A stretch of 64,000 bases of DNA from Rhizobium sp. ICMP 5592 (GCF_009498525.1 NZ_QSNT01000001.1:983032-1047031), one strand, 5' to 3'; numbered from the stretch's first letter, positions 26,379-35,843 are shown. Notes: a model not told the origin generated them from the letters alone. Program-made: numbers and translations.

Positions 26379-28364
26379 TCATTTGCCGTGGCAGCAACTC
26401 CTTTTTTCTTCCGAAGATGACGGCTGCCGGTTGTCGATGCTGTGACGGTTCGTATCGGCCGGCAGGTTCATCGCGATATTCTCGCCAAAGAAGCCGTTCG
26501 GCTTCAGCGTGAAACCCGCATATTCGACCGGCATGATGGGAAAGTCCTCCGGCTTGCAGACATGCGTGTGGCCGAAGGAGTGCCACAGGACGACATCCGC
26601 GTTTTCGATCGGCCGGTTCTGCTTCACATAATTCGGTAGCCCGTCGCCGCCAGCATGGACGTTCGGATAGTCGCCGCTTGCATATTTCTCCTTAGGATCG
26701 AAAGCCGTGACCCAGATATGCTTGGTCGCAAAGCCGCCGCGCTCGCGCACGGTCGAACCTTCCTGCGCCAGCATCAACGGGCTCGGCATGACGGCGATCT
26801 TGTAGCCGGGGGCACGACCGACACTGTTTTTCTCGTTGGGATTGCTGACCTTCCAGTATTTGCCGGTGATACCGTCGGCAATAGCAGGCGAATCCAGCTC
26901 GCGTGCGAGTACCTTCGTCGTCGTGTCGAAGACGTTGCCGTAAGGGTTGCCCTTGCCCCAGGGGCGCGGCACGAATTCGTGCTCGCTCACCGTGTTGCCG
27001 CCGCCGTCGATATCCATATGCAGGCGTGCGTTGAAGAAATGCTGATGGGTCGGGCCGCCGAGATTGTCATCGACCATGCCGCCCCATGCATAGGTCTCGC
27101 CGGGCGCGACCGCCGCCGTCTGGATGATGCCGGTCAGCTTGGCCTCGAGCTGGATGGTGCCGTCCTGATAGAGATACCAGTAGAAACCATAGTCGTAGTT
27201 TCCGACCGTGGCGAAGAAGCTGATCACCAGGCGGCGCGAGCGGCGCACTTCGAAAATGTCGTTGCGGAATTCATAGTGCTTCCAGAGGATGCCGTAGTCC
27301 TCCTCGTGCATGCAGACGGCATTCTTCGTGACGAAGGGCTGGCCGAGGTCGTCGGCCGCCGGAATATCGAAATAGTGGATCTGGCCGAGGCAGTCGCAGC
27401 CGAGTTCCAGCGAGTTCGCCAACCGGCCGAGGCCGTATTCACCGGCGTCGAAAGCGCTCTTCCAATAATGGTTTGCCGTCGGATCGGAATAGGGGACCAC
27501 CATTTCGGTGACACTGGCACGGAAGATGACCGGCCGCAGCCGGCCCTTGTCGTTGATCGCCAGTTCGTGCAGCACAAGCCCCTCGCGTGGCGTGAAACCG
27601 ACGCGGAAGCTCCAATTCTGCCATTCGACCTTCCAGCCGTCGACGCTGAAGCTCGGGCCGTCCGGCTGGACGATGTTGAGCGGCTTGACGTCCTTGCGCG
27701 TCTCTGGAAAGGCTTCGCGACCGTAGTTTCGCTTCTTCTTCGGAACCGGCGGCGCCTTCTCGTCGTCGACGAGGTCGACGACCTTATTGCTGATCAGGTC
27801 GACCACCGCGACGACGCCCTCGATCGGGTGAGCGTAGCCATTGTCGCGAATGTCCTCGCGCCAGTAGCTGACGGCGCGCACGATGCGCTTGCCCTTCTCG
27901 AAATCGCGGCCGAAATAGCCCGAGGAAAAGGGATCGATCTGGACGAGGGGAATGTCCTCTTCGGTGACACCACGACGCTTGACCGCCGCGCGCCAGGCCG
28001 GGTCGTTCTTGACGATCTCCTCGCAGCGCATGAATTCCTCGATCATGACAGGCGGCTGGCCGTAAGGCGCCTGGTCGAGCGGCAGACGCTCGAAGCCGTG
28101 CACCCGCTTGCGGCTGAGATCGACGATCGCCTCGGCGACCTCGCCGGACAGGGTGTCGAGCACCAGCACGAAAGCGAGACGCGGGAGCGCCGCGCCGGAT
28201 TTCCAACCGGTGATGTCCACCTTCGTCGGCTCCTCCAGCCGGACGATCGGGAAGCGGCATTGCGGTCCGAGCTTGCGCTCCTCTCTGGCGATCAGCACTG
28301 CTTCCTCGATTTCGGCGAGGCTCAGGGGATCGAGCGGATGGGTGACGGAAACCTGAGTATCCAT
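26379..28364 (-). CDS. Copper-containing primary-amine oxidase
   Basis: 661-residue quinoenzyme that oxidises primary amines to aldehydes with release of ammonia and hydrogen peroxide. The topaquinone precursor is Y390 in GNYDYGFYWY (the N-Y-D/E rule), two copper histidines lie in THQHFFNARL about 50 residues on, and the third in the later FGHTHV region. N2/N3-type domains occupy the first 230 or so residues. I see no signal peptide after the chosen ATG (28364, with AAAGGA upstream), so it is predicted cytoplasmic, unlike the periplasmic enzyme of E. coli. Neighbours fit: an APC amine permease, a small membrane peptide upstream, and a divergent AraC-type regulator. The actual amine is unknown. 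Confidence 0.93.
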   Translation of the reverse strand: MDTQVSVTHPLDPLSLAEIEEAVLIAREERKLGPQCRFPIVRLEEPTKVDITGWKSGAALPRLAFVLVLDTLSGEVAEAIVDLSRKRVHGFERLPLDQAPYGQPPVMIEEFMRCEEIVKNDPAWRAAVKRRGVTEEDIPLVQIDPFSSGYFGRDFEKGKRIVRAVSYWREDIRDNGYAHPIEGVVAVVDLISNKVVDLVDDEKAPPVPKKKRNYGREAFPETRKDVKPLNIVQPDGPSFSVDGWKVEWQNWSFRVGFTPREGLVLHELAINDKGRLRPVIFRASVTEMVVPYSDPTANHYWKSAFDAGEYGLGRLANSLELGCDCLGQIHYFDIPAADDLGQPFVTKNAVCMHEEDYGILWKHYEFRNDIFEVRRSRRLVISFFATVGNYDYGFYWYLYQDGTIQLEAKLTGIIQTAAVAPGETYAWGGMVDDNLGGPTHQHFFNARLHMDIDGGGNTVSEHEFVPRPWGKGNPYGNVFDTTTKVLARELDSPAIADGITGKYWKVSNPNEKNSVGRAPGYKIAVMPSPLMLAQEGSTVRERGGFATKHIWVTAFDPKEKYASGDYPNVHAGGDGLPNYVKQNRPIENADVVLWHSFGHTHVCKPEDFPIMPVEYAGFTLKPNGFFGENIAMNLPADTNRHSIDNRQPSSSEEKRSCCHGK

Positions 28365-28436
28365 GAAACTATCCTTTCTGAATAAACGCGGCACTGACGG
28401 CTTTGGTGTTGGGATGATGGCAGCCTGGGGCTGCGT

Positions 28437-28622
28437 TCAACGGCCAGCCGTGGCGGCGTGGCAGATATCGGCAGGCATCATCACGTCTTCGCCATGAAGG
28501 CAGACGATGCCGCAGAGGAGGTGGAAATGAACGGAAGCCGTGAAGAGCATCACGATCACGGTGGTGGCGATGACCGCGGACATTCCGCGATCATCGAAGG
28601 AGGGAAGAAGAGCCTGCATCAT
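28437..28622 (-). CDS. Small membrane protein, 61 aa, coupled to the APC permease
   Basis: Short gene that I do not recognise. It starts on an ATG that overlaps the stop of the APC permease as ATGA, with AAGG at the right distance, and ends 72 bp before the amine oxidase start. The protein has a soluble N-terminus, one hydrophobic segment at about residues 15-40, and His/Cys-rich elements: VHFHLLCGIVCLHG (31-44) and DICHAA near the end. Three Cys and four His in 61 residues suggest metal (perhaps copper) binding, which would fit a copper enzyme downstream. This is inference; it could also be a chance frame. Confidence 0.5.
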   Translation of the reverse strand: MMQALLPSFDDRGMSAVIATTVIVMLFTASVHFHLLCGIVCLHGEDVMMPADICHAATAGR

Positions 28623-30064
28623 TCGAAGACCTTGCCGAGCGAAGCGTAGAGGGTGGGACGACTGGATTTCAGCCATACGGCGAACGCAGCACCCAGCAGG
28701 CCGACAAGCGCGATGAGGTAAGGGAAGGATGCGACGATCAGGCTTTCCGAGCCGGAGAGCAGCGACAAGTTGGCGCTGACGAGCCCGAGTGCGCCAAGAA
28801 GGCCAAGCAGGCTGATCAGCGGTGCGATCAGGGTCTTCCAGAGGCTGAGGCCGTTCTTCGTCTTTCGGAAGAAGAGGATAATGGCCACGCAGACTAGCAC
28901 CTGAACGGCGAGAATGCCGATTGTTGCGAGCGCCGCCATCCACGAGAAGACCACCGCATAGGGATCCTGACCGCCAACGACGAAACCCGCCAGAATGACC
29001 GCGGCAATGGCGCTCTGTACCAGACCCGCGACATAGGGCGACCCATGCTTGGCGTGCACGGTGCCAAGGACACGGAGCACGATACCCTCGCGACCCAGTG
29101 CGAAGAAATAGCGGTTGATCGTATTGTGGAACGACAGCACGCAGGCAAACAGGCTGGTGATCAGCAGGATGTTCATCACCTGCACCGACCAACTGCCCAG
29201 CACCGCGCCGGCGGCATTGAAGAAGAAAGTGTCGAGGCCGGCTTGGGCTGCTCCCGAAACTTTCGATGGCCCGTAATATTGCACGATCGCCCAGGTGGAG
29301 AATGCATAGAAGACGGTGATCAGCAGCACCGCGACATAGGTCGCGCGCGGAATGGTCTTTTCCGGCGTCTCGGCTTCTTCAGCGAAGATCGCCGTTGCTT
29401 CGAAGCCGATGAAGGAACCGATGACGAAGACCAGCGCCACGCCGAGACCGGGTCCAAGTACGGTGGAGGGGGCAAAGGAGGTCAATCCCATGCCTTCCGG
29501 TCCACCGCCGGAAAAGACGATGCCGATATCGAGCAGCAGCAGGATAGCGATCTCGGCGATCATGCAGACGCCGAGAATATGACCGCTGAAGGCAATGTTT
29601 CGCTGTCCGCACAGGGTCACGATGACGATCGCGGCAAAGGAGTAGACCCACCATGGCAACGTCATGCCGAGCGGCGCGAGAGCGCCGCCGACAAAAACGC
29701 CGAACAGCGCGTAGATCGCGATCTGGACGGCGCTATAGGTGACGATCGCCATCATCGCACCACCGACGCCGGCCGGCTTGCCGATGCCCTGGGCGATATA
29801 GGTATAAAATGCGCCCGCGCCGCCGACGTAGCGGCTCATGGCCGTAAAGCCGACGCTGAAGATCAGGTAGAGCAATCCGGAGAGCACAAAGGCGCCGGGG
29901 ACGCCCGCGCCGTTGCCGAATGCGAAGGCGGCGGGTGATGCGCCGACCACCGCCGTCAGCGGCGCTGCCGCAGCGACGACGAAGAAGACGATGTGAAGAA
30001 GGCCGATCGAATTCTTCTGAAGCCGGCCTGATGGTTGATTGGGCATGCTCGTTTCGACAGACAT
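28619..30064 (-). CDS. APC-superfamily amino acid/amine permease
   Basis: 481-residue inner-membrane transporter with 12-14 hydrophobic segments. The APC features are an opening KNSIGLLHIVFFVVAAAAPLTAVVG, the GAGAFYTYIAQGIGKPAG block near residue 85, and FIGFEATAIFAEEAETPEKTIPRA near 218-241, a hallmark of the family. It is followed by the 61-aa membrane peptide and the amine oxidase, so it probably imports the amine that is then oxidised inside the cell. The ATG has AGAGGGG upstream. The divergent AraC-type gene is the likely regulator. Confidence 0.92.
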   Translation of the reverse strand: MSVETSMPNQPSGRLQKNSIGLLHIVFFVVAAAAPLTAVVGASPAAFAFGNGAGVPGAFVLSGLLYLIFSVGFTAMSRYVGGAGAFYTYIAQGIGKPAGVGGAMMAIVTYSAVQIAIYALFGVFVGGALAPLGMTLPWWVYSFAAIVIVTLCGQRNIAFSGHILGVCMIAEIAILLLLDIGIVFSGGGPEGMGLTSFAPSTVLGPGLGVALVFVIGSFIGFEATAIFAEEAETPEKTIPRATYVAVLLITVFYAFSTWAIVQYYGPSKVSGAAQAGLDTFFFNAAGAVLGSWSVQVMNILLITSLFACVLSFHNTINRYFFALGREGIVLRVLGTVHAKHGSPYVAGLVQSAIAAVILAGFVVGGQDPYAVVFSWMAALATIGILAVQVLVCVAIILFFRKTKNGLSLWKTLIAPLISLLGLLGALGLVSANLSLLSGSESLIVASFPYLIALVGLLGAAFAVWLKSSRPTLYASLGKVFE

Positions 30065-30184
30065 GAGAACCCCTCTTTTTAGCTTTTATCAGCTCAGGCT
30101 AGGGATTTCGGTCTGGTCCAAGAATTGCAAGACACGCCATATATTCGATAAACTGCGCCACGCGGCGCCATGAAGGTGAATTGA

Positions 30185-31240
30185 ATGGCAGGTGCATCCG
30201 ATTTCAGCAGGCGCCCTCCCGCGATTGCCGCAATTCGCGCCTCTGTGCTTGTCCCTCTGGTGCAGGAACTGGATAAAAAACACGGCAAAACCGATGTTCT
30301 GCTTGCCTGCCACGGGGTTTTGCGGTCGCAGCTCGACGATCCCTATGCTTTTGTGCCTCTGGCGCGTTATGTCGCTATCTTCGAAGAGGCGGCTGAAATC
30401 CTGCGTGAGCCGACGCTGGGCGCCCGGCTCGGTATCTCGTTCAAGCCGGCCGATATCGGTCCGCTGGGCATCTTGTTTTCCGCCTCCTCGACCATTCGGT
30501 CCGCCTTTCAACGCCTGTCGAAACACGTCGTCGCGCTGCAGGGCGTGACGCGCGCCGGCCTGATCGAAGAGGGTGATCATCTGATGTGGAGCTATAAATT
30601 GGAGGATCCGCGGCTATGGCCGCGCCATCAGGATACGGAATATTCGCTTGCCGCATCCTGTCAGCTCGTCCGCAGCTCCTTCAGTGCGTCCTGGCGGCCT
30701 GTCGAAATCCACTTCGAGCATGCGGCGCCCCGCGACCGGGAGCCGCTGCAGAGGATCTTCCGCGCTCCGCTTCTCTTTTCGCAGTCCAGCAACCGGATCG
30801 TCATGCTAAAGGCGGACGCCGACCGCCATTATCGCAACGAGGATCGCGATCTGACGGCGATCCTCGAGCGCCATATCGGCGATCTCTCCTCCGGCAATGT
30901 TGATCAGGACAGCGTGCGGGAAAAGGTGCTGTCGGTCATCGCCATCTATCTCGGCCACAAGCCGATCACCATCGCAGCCATTGCCACGGAACTGAAGCTT
31001 TCGGTCCGAACCCTGCAGCGGCGTCTCGGCGACGAGAATACGTCGGTTCGCGCCCTCGTGCGGGAATACCGCGCCGGGATCGCGCAGCTTTATCTCAGGG
31101 CCGGCACGTCGGGTTACTCCCGCCTCGCCGACACGTTGGGTTATGCGGACAGCACGGTATTCTGGCGGGCTTTCAAGGGCTGGACCGGCCTGTCGCCATC
31201 GACAGTGGCGGCGGAGGACGAGCGCGTGCGGTCGTCCTGA
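30185..31240 (+). CDS. AraC-family transcriptional regulator (Arabinose_bd type)
   Basis: 351-residue regulator with an N-terminal AraC-binding-like effector domain (Arabinose_bd/OruR type, about residues 20-205) and a C-terminal double helix-turn-helix domain (about 240-340: PITIAAIATELKLSVRTLQRRL, then YSRLADTLGYADSTVFWRAFKGWTGLSPS). It is divergent from the APC permease across 120 bp, the standard position for an activator of the amine-uptake and oxidation operon. Effector probably the amine or its aldehyde. The ATG is preceded by AAGGTGA. Confidence 0.92.
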   Translation: MAGASDFSRRPPAIAAIRASVLVPLVQELDKKHGKTDVLLACHGVLRSQLDDPYAFVPLARYVAIFEEAAEILREPTLGARLGISFKPADIGPLGILFSASSTIRSAFQRLSKHVVALQGVTRAGLIEEGDHLMWSYKLEDPRLWPRHQDTEYSLAASCQLVRSSFSASWRPVEIHFEHAAPRDREPLQRIFRAPLLFSQSSNRIVMLKADADRHYRNEDRDLTAILERHIGDLSSGNVDQDSVREKVLSVIAIYLGHKPITIAAIATELKLSVRTLQRRLGDENTSVRALVREYRAGIAQLYLRAGTSGYSRLADTLGYADSTVFWRAFKGWTGLSPSTVAAEDERVRSS

Positions 31241-31250
31241 TCTCCAGAAA

Positions 31251-31901
31251 CTAGACCTGCGTGGCAGGTGTAGCCCGGAGGTCCAGTATCAGACGCTCGA
31301 TATAGCTGGCGATGGCGCCGACCATGTCGAAGGAGGTGGGGTCGCGCAGCCACAGCATCTGCAGGCCGTCCATCATGGCGATGACCTCGGCGGCGATCGC
31401 TGGACAGTCGACATCTCGCTTCACTTCGCCCCGCAGGACGCCGTCTTCGAGCTTCGCCGCGATATTCGCTTGCAGCTGCTGCGCGCGATTGCCGAACCAG
31501 GCCTTTGCCGGATGGTTTTGCGTCAGGCTTTCGGCGTTGAGGATCGCGAAGGCACGGACGACTTCCGGAATGCTGGTGTTGTATTTCGCAATCTGGATCA
31601 GGCCGAGCAGGAAAGCGCGCCAATTCGCCTGACCGATGTCGATCGCGGCCGAACTTTCGAGATCCCGCTTGTCGAGGATCGCCAGCAGTAGGTCGACCTT
31701 GGTCGGAAAATGATGCAGCAGGCCGGGAAGGGACAGGCCGACATCCTTGGCGACATCGGCGATCGCGGCGCTCTGATAACCCTCCCTGGAGAAGCGGTGC
31801 ATGGCAGCGGCAAGGATCGTCTCACGCCGCGAAGCGCCCTTGGCGGAGTTTCTCCGCCGTTTGCCTTCGCCTTGAGTTTCGGTGCCCGGTCCGACGGTCA
31901 T
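31251..31901 (-). CDS. TetR-family transcriptional regulator
   Basis: 216-residue repressor. Helix-turn-helix at about residues 25-70 (RETILAAAMHRFSREGYQSAAIADVAKDVGLSLPGLLHHF), then a helical ligand-binding domain. The N-terminus carries a basic tail (GEGKRRRNSAKGASRRE). It is divergent from the MFS transporter and GH3 glucosidase genes and probably represses them; a 26-bp imperfect palindrome lies between. The ligand may be a plant glucoside or its aglycone, by context only. Confidence 0.92.
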   Translation of the reverse strand: MTVGPGTETQGEGKRRRNSAKGASRRETILAAAMHRFSREGYQSAAIADVAKDVGLSLPGLLHHFPTKVDLLLAILDKRDLESSAAIDIGQANWRAFLLGLIQIAKYNTSIPEVVRAFAILNAESLTQNHPAKAWFGNRAQQLQANIAAKLEDGVLRGEVKRDVDCPAIAAEVIAMMDGLQMLWLRDPTSFDMVGAIASYIERLILDLRATPATQV

Positions 31902-31983
31902 TCTCTCTTCCCCCGATTTCGTTCCGTTCTACAGCGATTTGCATGCCCCGGCCAACCTGTCGGTACACATCTCTTGACTCTTT

Positions 31984-32009
31984 AAACAGACCGATTACTC
32001 AGTAGGTTT
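31984..32009. promoter_or_regulatory. Imperfect palindrome, candidate TetR operator
   Basis: Twenty-six-base element in which 9 of 13 position pairs are complementary; the outer arms are AAAC (31984-31987) and GTTT (32006-32009). It lies 18 bp before the MFS start, in the divergent region with the TetR gene. A TTGACT (31974-31979) that could be a -35 box lies just upstream. I cannot pick a convincing -10. Confidence 0.5.
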
Positions 32010-32027
32010 AAGAGTGGAGGATATTTC

Positions 32028-33311
32028 ATGACCATCGTACATGCCAGCCTCGGCGATGCGGATGCCCATCAACCGGGCGCTTCAACCAAGGCTGTCGGCA
32101 TTCCTTTTATTGCCGGTTTCGCGCTTGCCAATCTCGGTTTTTTCATTGCCGTGATGACGCCGATTGCCGTCACCCTTGCCATTCGCGTGAGCGCGCTCGA
32201 TCCGGTCGGCAAGGGCGCCAGCCTCAGCGCGATTCTGGGCAGCGGTGCATTGTTTGCGCTGTTTGCCAATCCGATATTCGGGCAGCTTTCCGACCGCACA
32301 CGCTCCCGCTTCGGCCGCCGCAGGCCGTGGCTCATCGGCGGCGTCATCGTGGGCAGCCTCGCCCAGCTGGTGATCGCCTATTCCTCAAGTCTGCTGGTGA
32401 TCGGCATTGCCTGGTGCGCTGTGCAGGTGGCCTATAATGCGATGCTTGCGGCACTCGTCGCCGTGGTGCCTGATCAGGTGCCGGAACAGCAGCGCGGCAT
32501 GATTTCGGCGCTTGCCGGCATGTCGGTCTATGTCGCCTTGCTGATCGGCAGCGCCGTCGTGTCGCTGACCGGAACGGGCAGCAATGCCATGTTCCTGGTG
32601 CCGACCGCGATCGGCCTCGTCACGATCATCGGCTTCGCCCTGCTGCTGGACGATCGCCCCACCGACAACGAGCCGGCGCCTGCAGGTAACCTGCTGGGTG
32701 AACTCGCTGCGAGCTTCTGGGTCAATCCGGTCAAGTATCGCGACTTCGGCTATGCCTGGCTCAGCCGCTTCCTCGTGTTCTTCGGCTTTGCGGTGCTGAC
32801 CTCCTATCAGGTCTATTATCTCACCGATCAACTCGGCGTCGCGGAGGCCAGCATCGGCCAGACCATGTTCTTCTCGATCCTGATCACCACCTGCTGCGTC
32901 GTCGCATCCTCGATCATCTCCGGTTATCTTTCTGACCGGACAGGTCGCCGCAAACCCTTCGTCTTCGCTGCTGCCGCCACCTATGCGCTCGGCATCGCCG
33001 TGATCATGATGGCGCCAGACCTCACCATGTTTTTCGTTGGTGTCGCCATCTCCTCGGTCGGCTTCGGCGTCTATTATGCCGTGGATCAGGCGCTCGTCGT
33101 GGATATCCTGCCCGATCGGGAGACGAATGCGGCAAAGAACCTCGGCGTGCTCAATATCGCCAATGCGGTTCCGCAATCGATCGCGCCGGCCATCGCGCCG
33201 ATCGTGCTCGCCATCGGCTCGGGACAGAATTACACGCTGCTCTATGCTGTGGCGGCAGTCAGCGCCTTCCTTGGTGCGCTGGCGATCATGCCGGTTCGCG
33301 GTGCGCGCTAA
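32028..33311 (+). CDS. MFS transporter
   Basis: 427-residue 12-TM transporter. The MFS signature loop between helices 2 and 3 is seen as NPIFGQLSDRTRSRFGRRRPW near residues 84-104, and the duplicated loop between helices 8 and 9 as GYLSDRTGRRKPF near 301. It is related to the sugar:cation symporter-like or glucoside-uptake MFS groups. It precedes a cytoplasmic GH3 beta-glucosidase by 75 bp, so it probably imports the glucoside substrate. GTGGAGG ribosome site before the ATG. Confidence 0.9.
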   Translation: MTIVHASLGDADAHQPGASTKAVGIPFIAGFALANLGFFIAVMTPIAVTLAIRVSALDPVGKGASLSAILGSGALFALFANPIFGQLSDRTRSRFGRRRPWLIGGVIVGSLAQLVIAYSSSLLVIGIAWCAVQVAYNAMLAALVAVVPDQVPEQQRGMISALAGMSVYVALLIGSAVVSLTGTGSNAMFLVPTAIGLVTIIGFALLLDDRPTDNEPAPAGNLLGELAASFWVNPVKYRDFGYAWLSRFLVFFGFAVLTSYQVYYLTDQLGVAEASIGQTMFFSILITTCCVVASSIISGYLSDRTGRRKPFVFAAAATYALGIAVIMMAPDLTMFFVGVAISSVGFGVYYAVDQALVVDILPDRETNAAKNLGVLNIANAVPQSIAPAIAPIVLAIGSGQNYTLLYAVAAVSAFLGALAIMPVRGAR

Positions 33312-33386
33312 TAAAGTCCATATTCCGGGCGGCAACGCCTGTCTGTTGGTCTCCGAACGGACCGAGTTAACATGGGAGGATCCCCT

Positions 33387-35843
33387 ATGATCGACGATAT
33401 TCTCGACAAGATGACACTGGAGGAGCAGGTATCGCTGCTCTCGGGCGCGGATTTCTGGACGACGGTTGCGGTCGAGCGGCTCGGCGTGCCGAAGATCAAG
33501 GTGACCGACGGCCCGAATGGCGCACGCGGCGGCGGGTCGCTGGTCGGCGGCGTCCAATCCGCCTGCTTCCCGGTGGCGATCGCGCTTGGAGCGACATGGG
33601 ATCCGGCGCTGATCGAGCGCGCTGGTGTGGCGCTCGGCGGACAGGCCAAGAGCAAGGGTGCGTCGGTGCTTCTGGCTCCGACCGTCAACATTCACCGCTC
33701 TGGCCTCAACGGCCGTAACTTCGAATGCTATTCGGAAGATCCGGCGCTGACGGCCGCCTGCGCCGTCGCCTATATCAACGGCGTACAGAGCACGGGCGTG
33801 GCCGCCACGATCAAGCATTTTGTCGCCAATGAGTCCGAGATCGAACGGCAGACCATGTCGTCCGATGTCGACGAGCGGACATTGCGCGAAATCTATCTGC
33901 CGCCCTTTGAGGAGGCAGTAAAGAAGGCCGGCGTGAAAGCCGTCATGTCCTCCTACAACAGGCTTAATGGTACCTATACGAGCGAAAATCCGTGGCTGCT
34001 GACGAAAGTCCTGCGCGAGGAATGGGGCTTTGATGGCGTCGTCATGTCCGATTGGTTCGGCTCGCACTCGACGGCTGAAACCATCAATGCCGGGCTCGAT
34101 CTGGAAATGCCAGGCCCTGCGCGGGATCGGGGTGAAAAGCTGGTCGCGGCAGTGCGGGAAGGCAAGGTAAAGGCCGAGACCGTGCGCGCTTCCGCACGCC
34201 GCATTCTCCTTCTTCTCGAATGGGTCGGTGCCTTTGAAAATGCGCCCGATCTCACCGAACACGCGCTTGATCTGCCACAGGACCGCGCGCTCATCCGTCA
34301 ACTGGGCGCGGAAGGGGCCGTGCTGTTGAAGAATGACGGTGTGCTGCCGCTTGCGAAATCCTCCGTCGACCAGATCGCCGTCATCGGGCCGAATGCGGCC
34401 TCCGCCCGCGTCATGGGCGGCGGCAGCGCGCGGATATCAGCGCATTATACGGTGAGCCCGCTGGAAGGCATTCGGGCGGCGCTCTCCAACGCCAACAGCA
34501 TCCGCCATGTGGCCGGCTCCGCCAACAACCGGCTGGTCGATCTTTTCAGCGGTGAGATGACGGTAGAATATTTCAAGGGTCGCGGCTGCGAAGGCCAGCC
34601 GGTTCATGTCGAGGCGGGAGACAAGGGCGAATTCTTCTGGTTCGATCTTCCGGCGGAAACCCTCGATATCACCGATTTTTCCGCCCGCATGACAGGAACT
34701 TTCCTGCCCGAGGAAAGTGGCGAGCATGTCTTCGGCATGACCAATGCCGGTCTTGCCCGGCTCTTCGTCGATGGCGAGCTTATCGTCGACGGCTATGAAG
34801 GCTGGACGAAGGGCGAGAATTTCTTCGGGACTGCGAATGACGAACAGCGCCGGTCCAAGCTGCTTGAGGCTGGACGCCGTTACCGGGTCGTGGTCGAATA
34901 CGAAGCGCCGAAGGCAAGTCTGGACGGCATCAACATATGTGCGCTTCGCTTCGGTGTCGAAAAGCCGCTTGGCGATGCCGGGATCGCGGAAGCGGTTGAG
35001 ACCGCCCGCAAGTCCGATATCGTGCTGCTCCTCGTCGGCCGCGAGGGCGAGTGGGACACCGAAGGTCTGGATCTGCCGGACATGCGCCTGCCGGGTCGTC
35101 AGGAAGAACTGATCGAGAAAGTCGCGGAAGCCAATCCCAACGTGGTCGTGGTATTGCAGACAGGTGGCCCCATCGAAATGCCCTGGCTTGGCAAGGTACG
35201 TGCGGTGCTGCAGATGTGGTATCCCGGTCAGGAGCTCGGCAATGCGCTTGCGGACGTTCTCTTCGGCGATGTCGAGCCTGCCGGCCGCTTGCCGCAGACC
35301 TTCCCGAAGGCACTCACGGATAATTCCGCCATCAGCGGCGATCCGTCGATCTATCCCGGCCGCGACGGGCATGTGCGTTACGCGGAAGGGATCTTCGTTG
35401 GCTATCGCCATCACGATACAAGAGAGATCGAACCGCTCTTCCCCTTCGGCTTCGGTCTCGGCTACACCCGTTTTGCGTGGGGTGCCCCGCAACTATCCGG
35501 AAGCGAAATGGGGCCGGATGGTCTCACGGTGACGGTCGATGTTACCAATATCGGCGACAGGGTGGGGTCGGATGTGGTGCAGCTCTATGTTCACTCTCCC
35601 AACGCCAGGGTCGAGAGACCATTCAAGGAGCTGCGGGCCTTTGCGAAGCTGAAACTGGATCCGGGCTCGACCGGTACGGCGGTGCTGACAGTCACGCCCC
35701 GCGATCTGGCTTACTTCGATGTCGAGGCCGGTCGTTTCCGCGCCGATGCCGGAGAATACGAGCTGATCGTTGGCGCCAGCGCAGCCGATATCCGGGCAAG
35801 GGTAAGTATTCACTTGCCGGTCGATCATGTGATGGAGCCGTAG
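33387..35843 (+). CDS. GH3 beta-glucosidase with inserted PA14 domain
   Basis: 818-residue glycoside hydrolase of family 3. The N-terminal TIM barrel (about 1-300) carries the catalytic nucleophile D222 in VMSDWFGSHST. The second GH3 domain begins near 300, is interrupted by a PA14 domain (about 390-520: VEYFKGRGCEG ... FTGTFLPEESGEHVFGM-like ... LFVDGELIVDGYEGW), and resumes to about 690 before a fibronectin-III-like C-terminus. There is no signal peptide, so it is cytoplasmic, as expected behind an MFS importer. GH3/PA14 enzymes cleave beta-glucosides, often plant phenolic or cello-oligo types. The ATG at 33387 follows GGGAGGATCC; an earlier ATG five codons upstream would overlap that site. 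Confidence 0.93.
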   Translation: MIDDILDKMTLEEQVSLLSGADFWTTVAVERLGVPKIKVTDGPNGARGGGSLVGGVQSACFPVAIALGATWDPALIERAGVALGGQAKSKGASVLLAPTVNIHRSGLNGRNFECYSEDPALTAACAVAYINGVQSTGVAATIKHFVANESEIERQTMSSDVDERTLREIYLPPFEEAVKKAGVKAVMSSYNRLNGTYTSENPWLLTKVLREEWGFDGVVMSDWFGSHSTAETINAGLDLEMPGPARDRGEKLVAAVREGKVKAETVRASARRILLLLEWVGAFENAPDLTEHALDLPQDRALIRQLGAEGAVLLKNDGVLPLAKSSVDQIAVIGPNAASARVMGGGSARISAHYTVSPLEGIRAALSNANSIRHVAGSANNRLVDLFSGEMTVEYFKGRGCEGQPVHVEAGDKGEFFWFDLPAETLDITDFSARMTGTFLPEESGEHVFGMTNAGLARLFVDGELIVDGYEGWTKGENFFGTANDEQRRSKLLEAGRRYRVVVEYEAPKASLDGINICALRFGVEKPLGDAGIAEAVETARKSDIVLLLVGREGEWDTEGLDLPDMRLPGRQEELIEKVAEANPNVVVVLQTGGPIEMPWLGKVRAVLQMWYPGQELGNALADVLFGDVEPAGRLPQTFPKALTDNSAISGDPSIYPGRDGHVRYAEGIFVGYRHHDTREIEPLFPFGFGLGYTRFAWGAPQLSGSEMGPDGLTVTVDVTNIGDRVGSDVVQLYVHSPNARVERPFKELRAFAKLKLDPGSTGTAVLTVTPRDLAYFDVEAGRFRADAGEYELIVGASAADIRARVSIHLPVDHVMEP

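Noticed and set aside
26655..28385. Long open frame (576 codons) on the plus strand opposite the amine oxidase gene
   Set aside because: It is a shadow of the GC-rich minus-strand gene: low-complexity Arg/Asp/Ala composition, no domain, no ribosome site. The minus strand has Y390 and the copper ligands.
32385..34301. 638-codon open frame on the minus strand across the MFS and GH3 genes
   Set aside because: It spans the junction of two clear plus-strand genes and has no recognisable motif; the composition is that of an antisense shadow.
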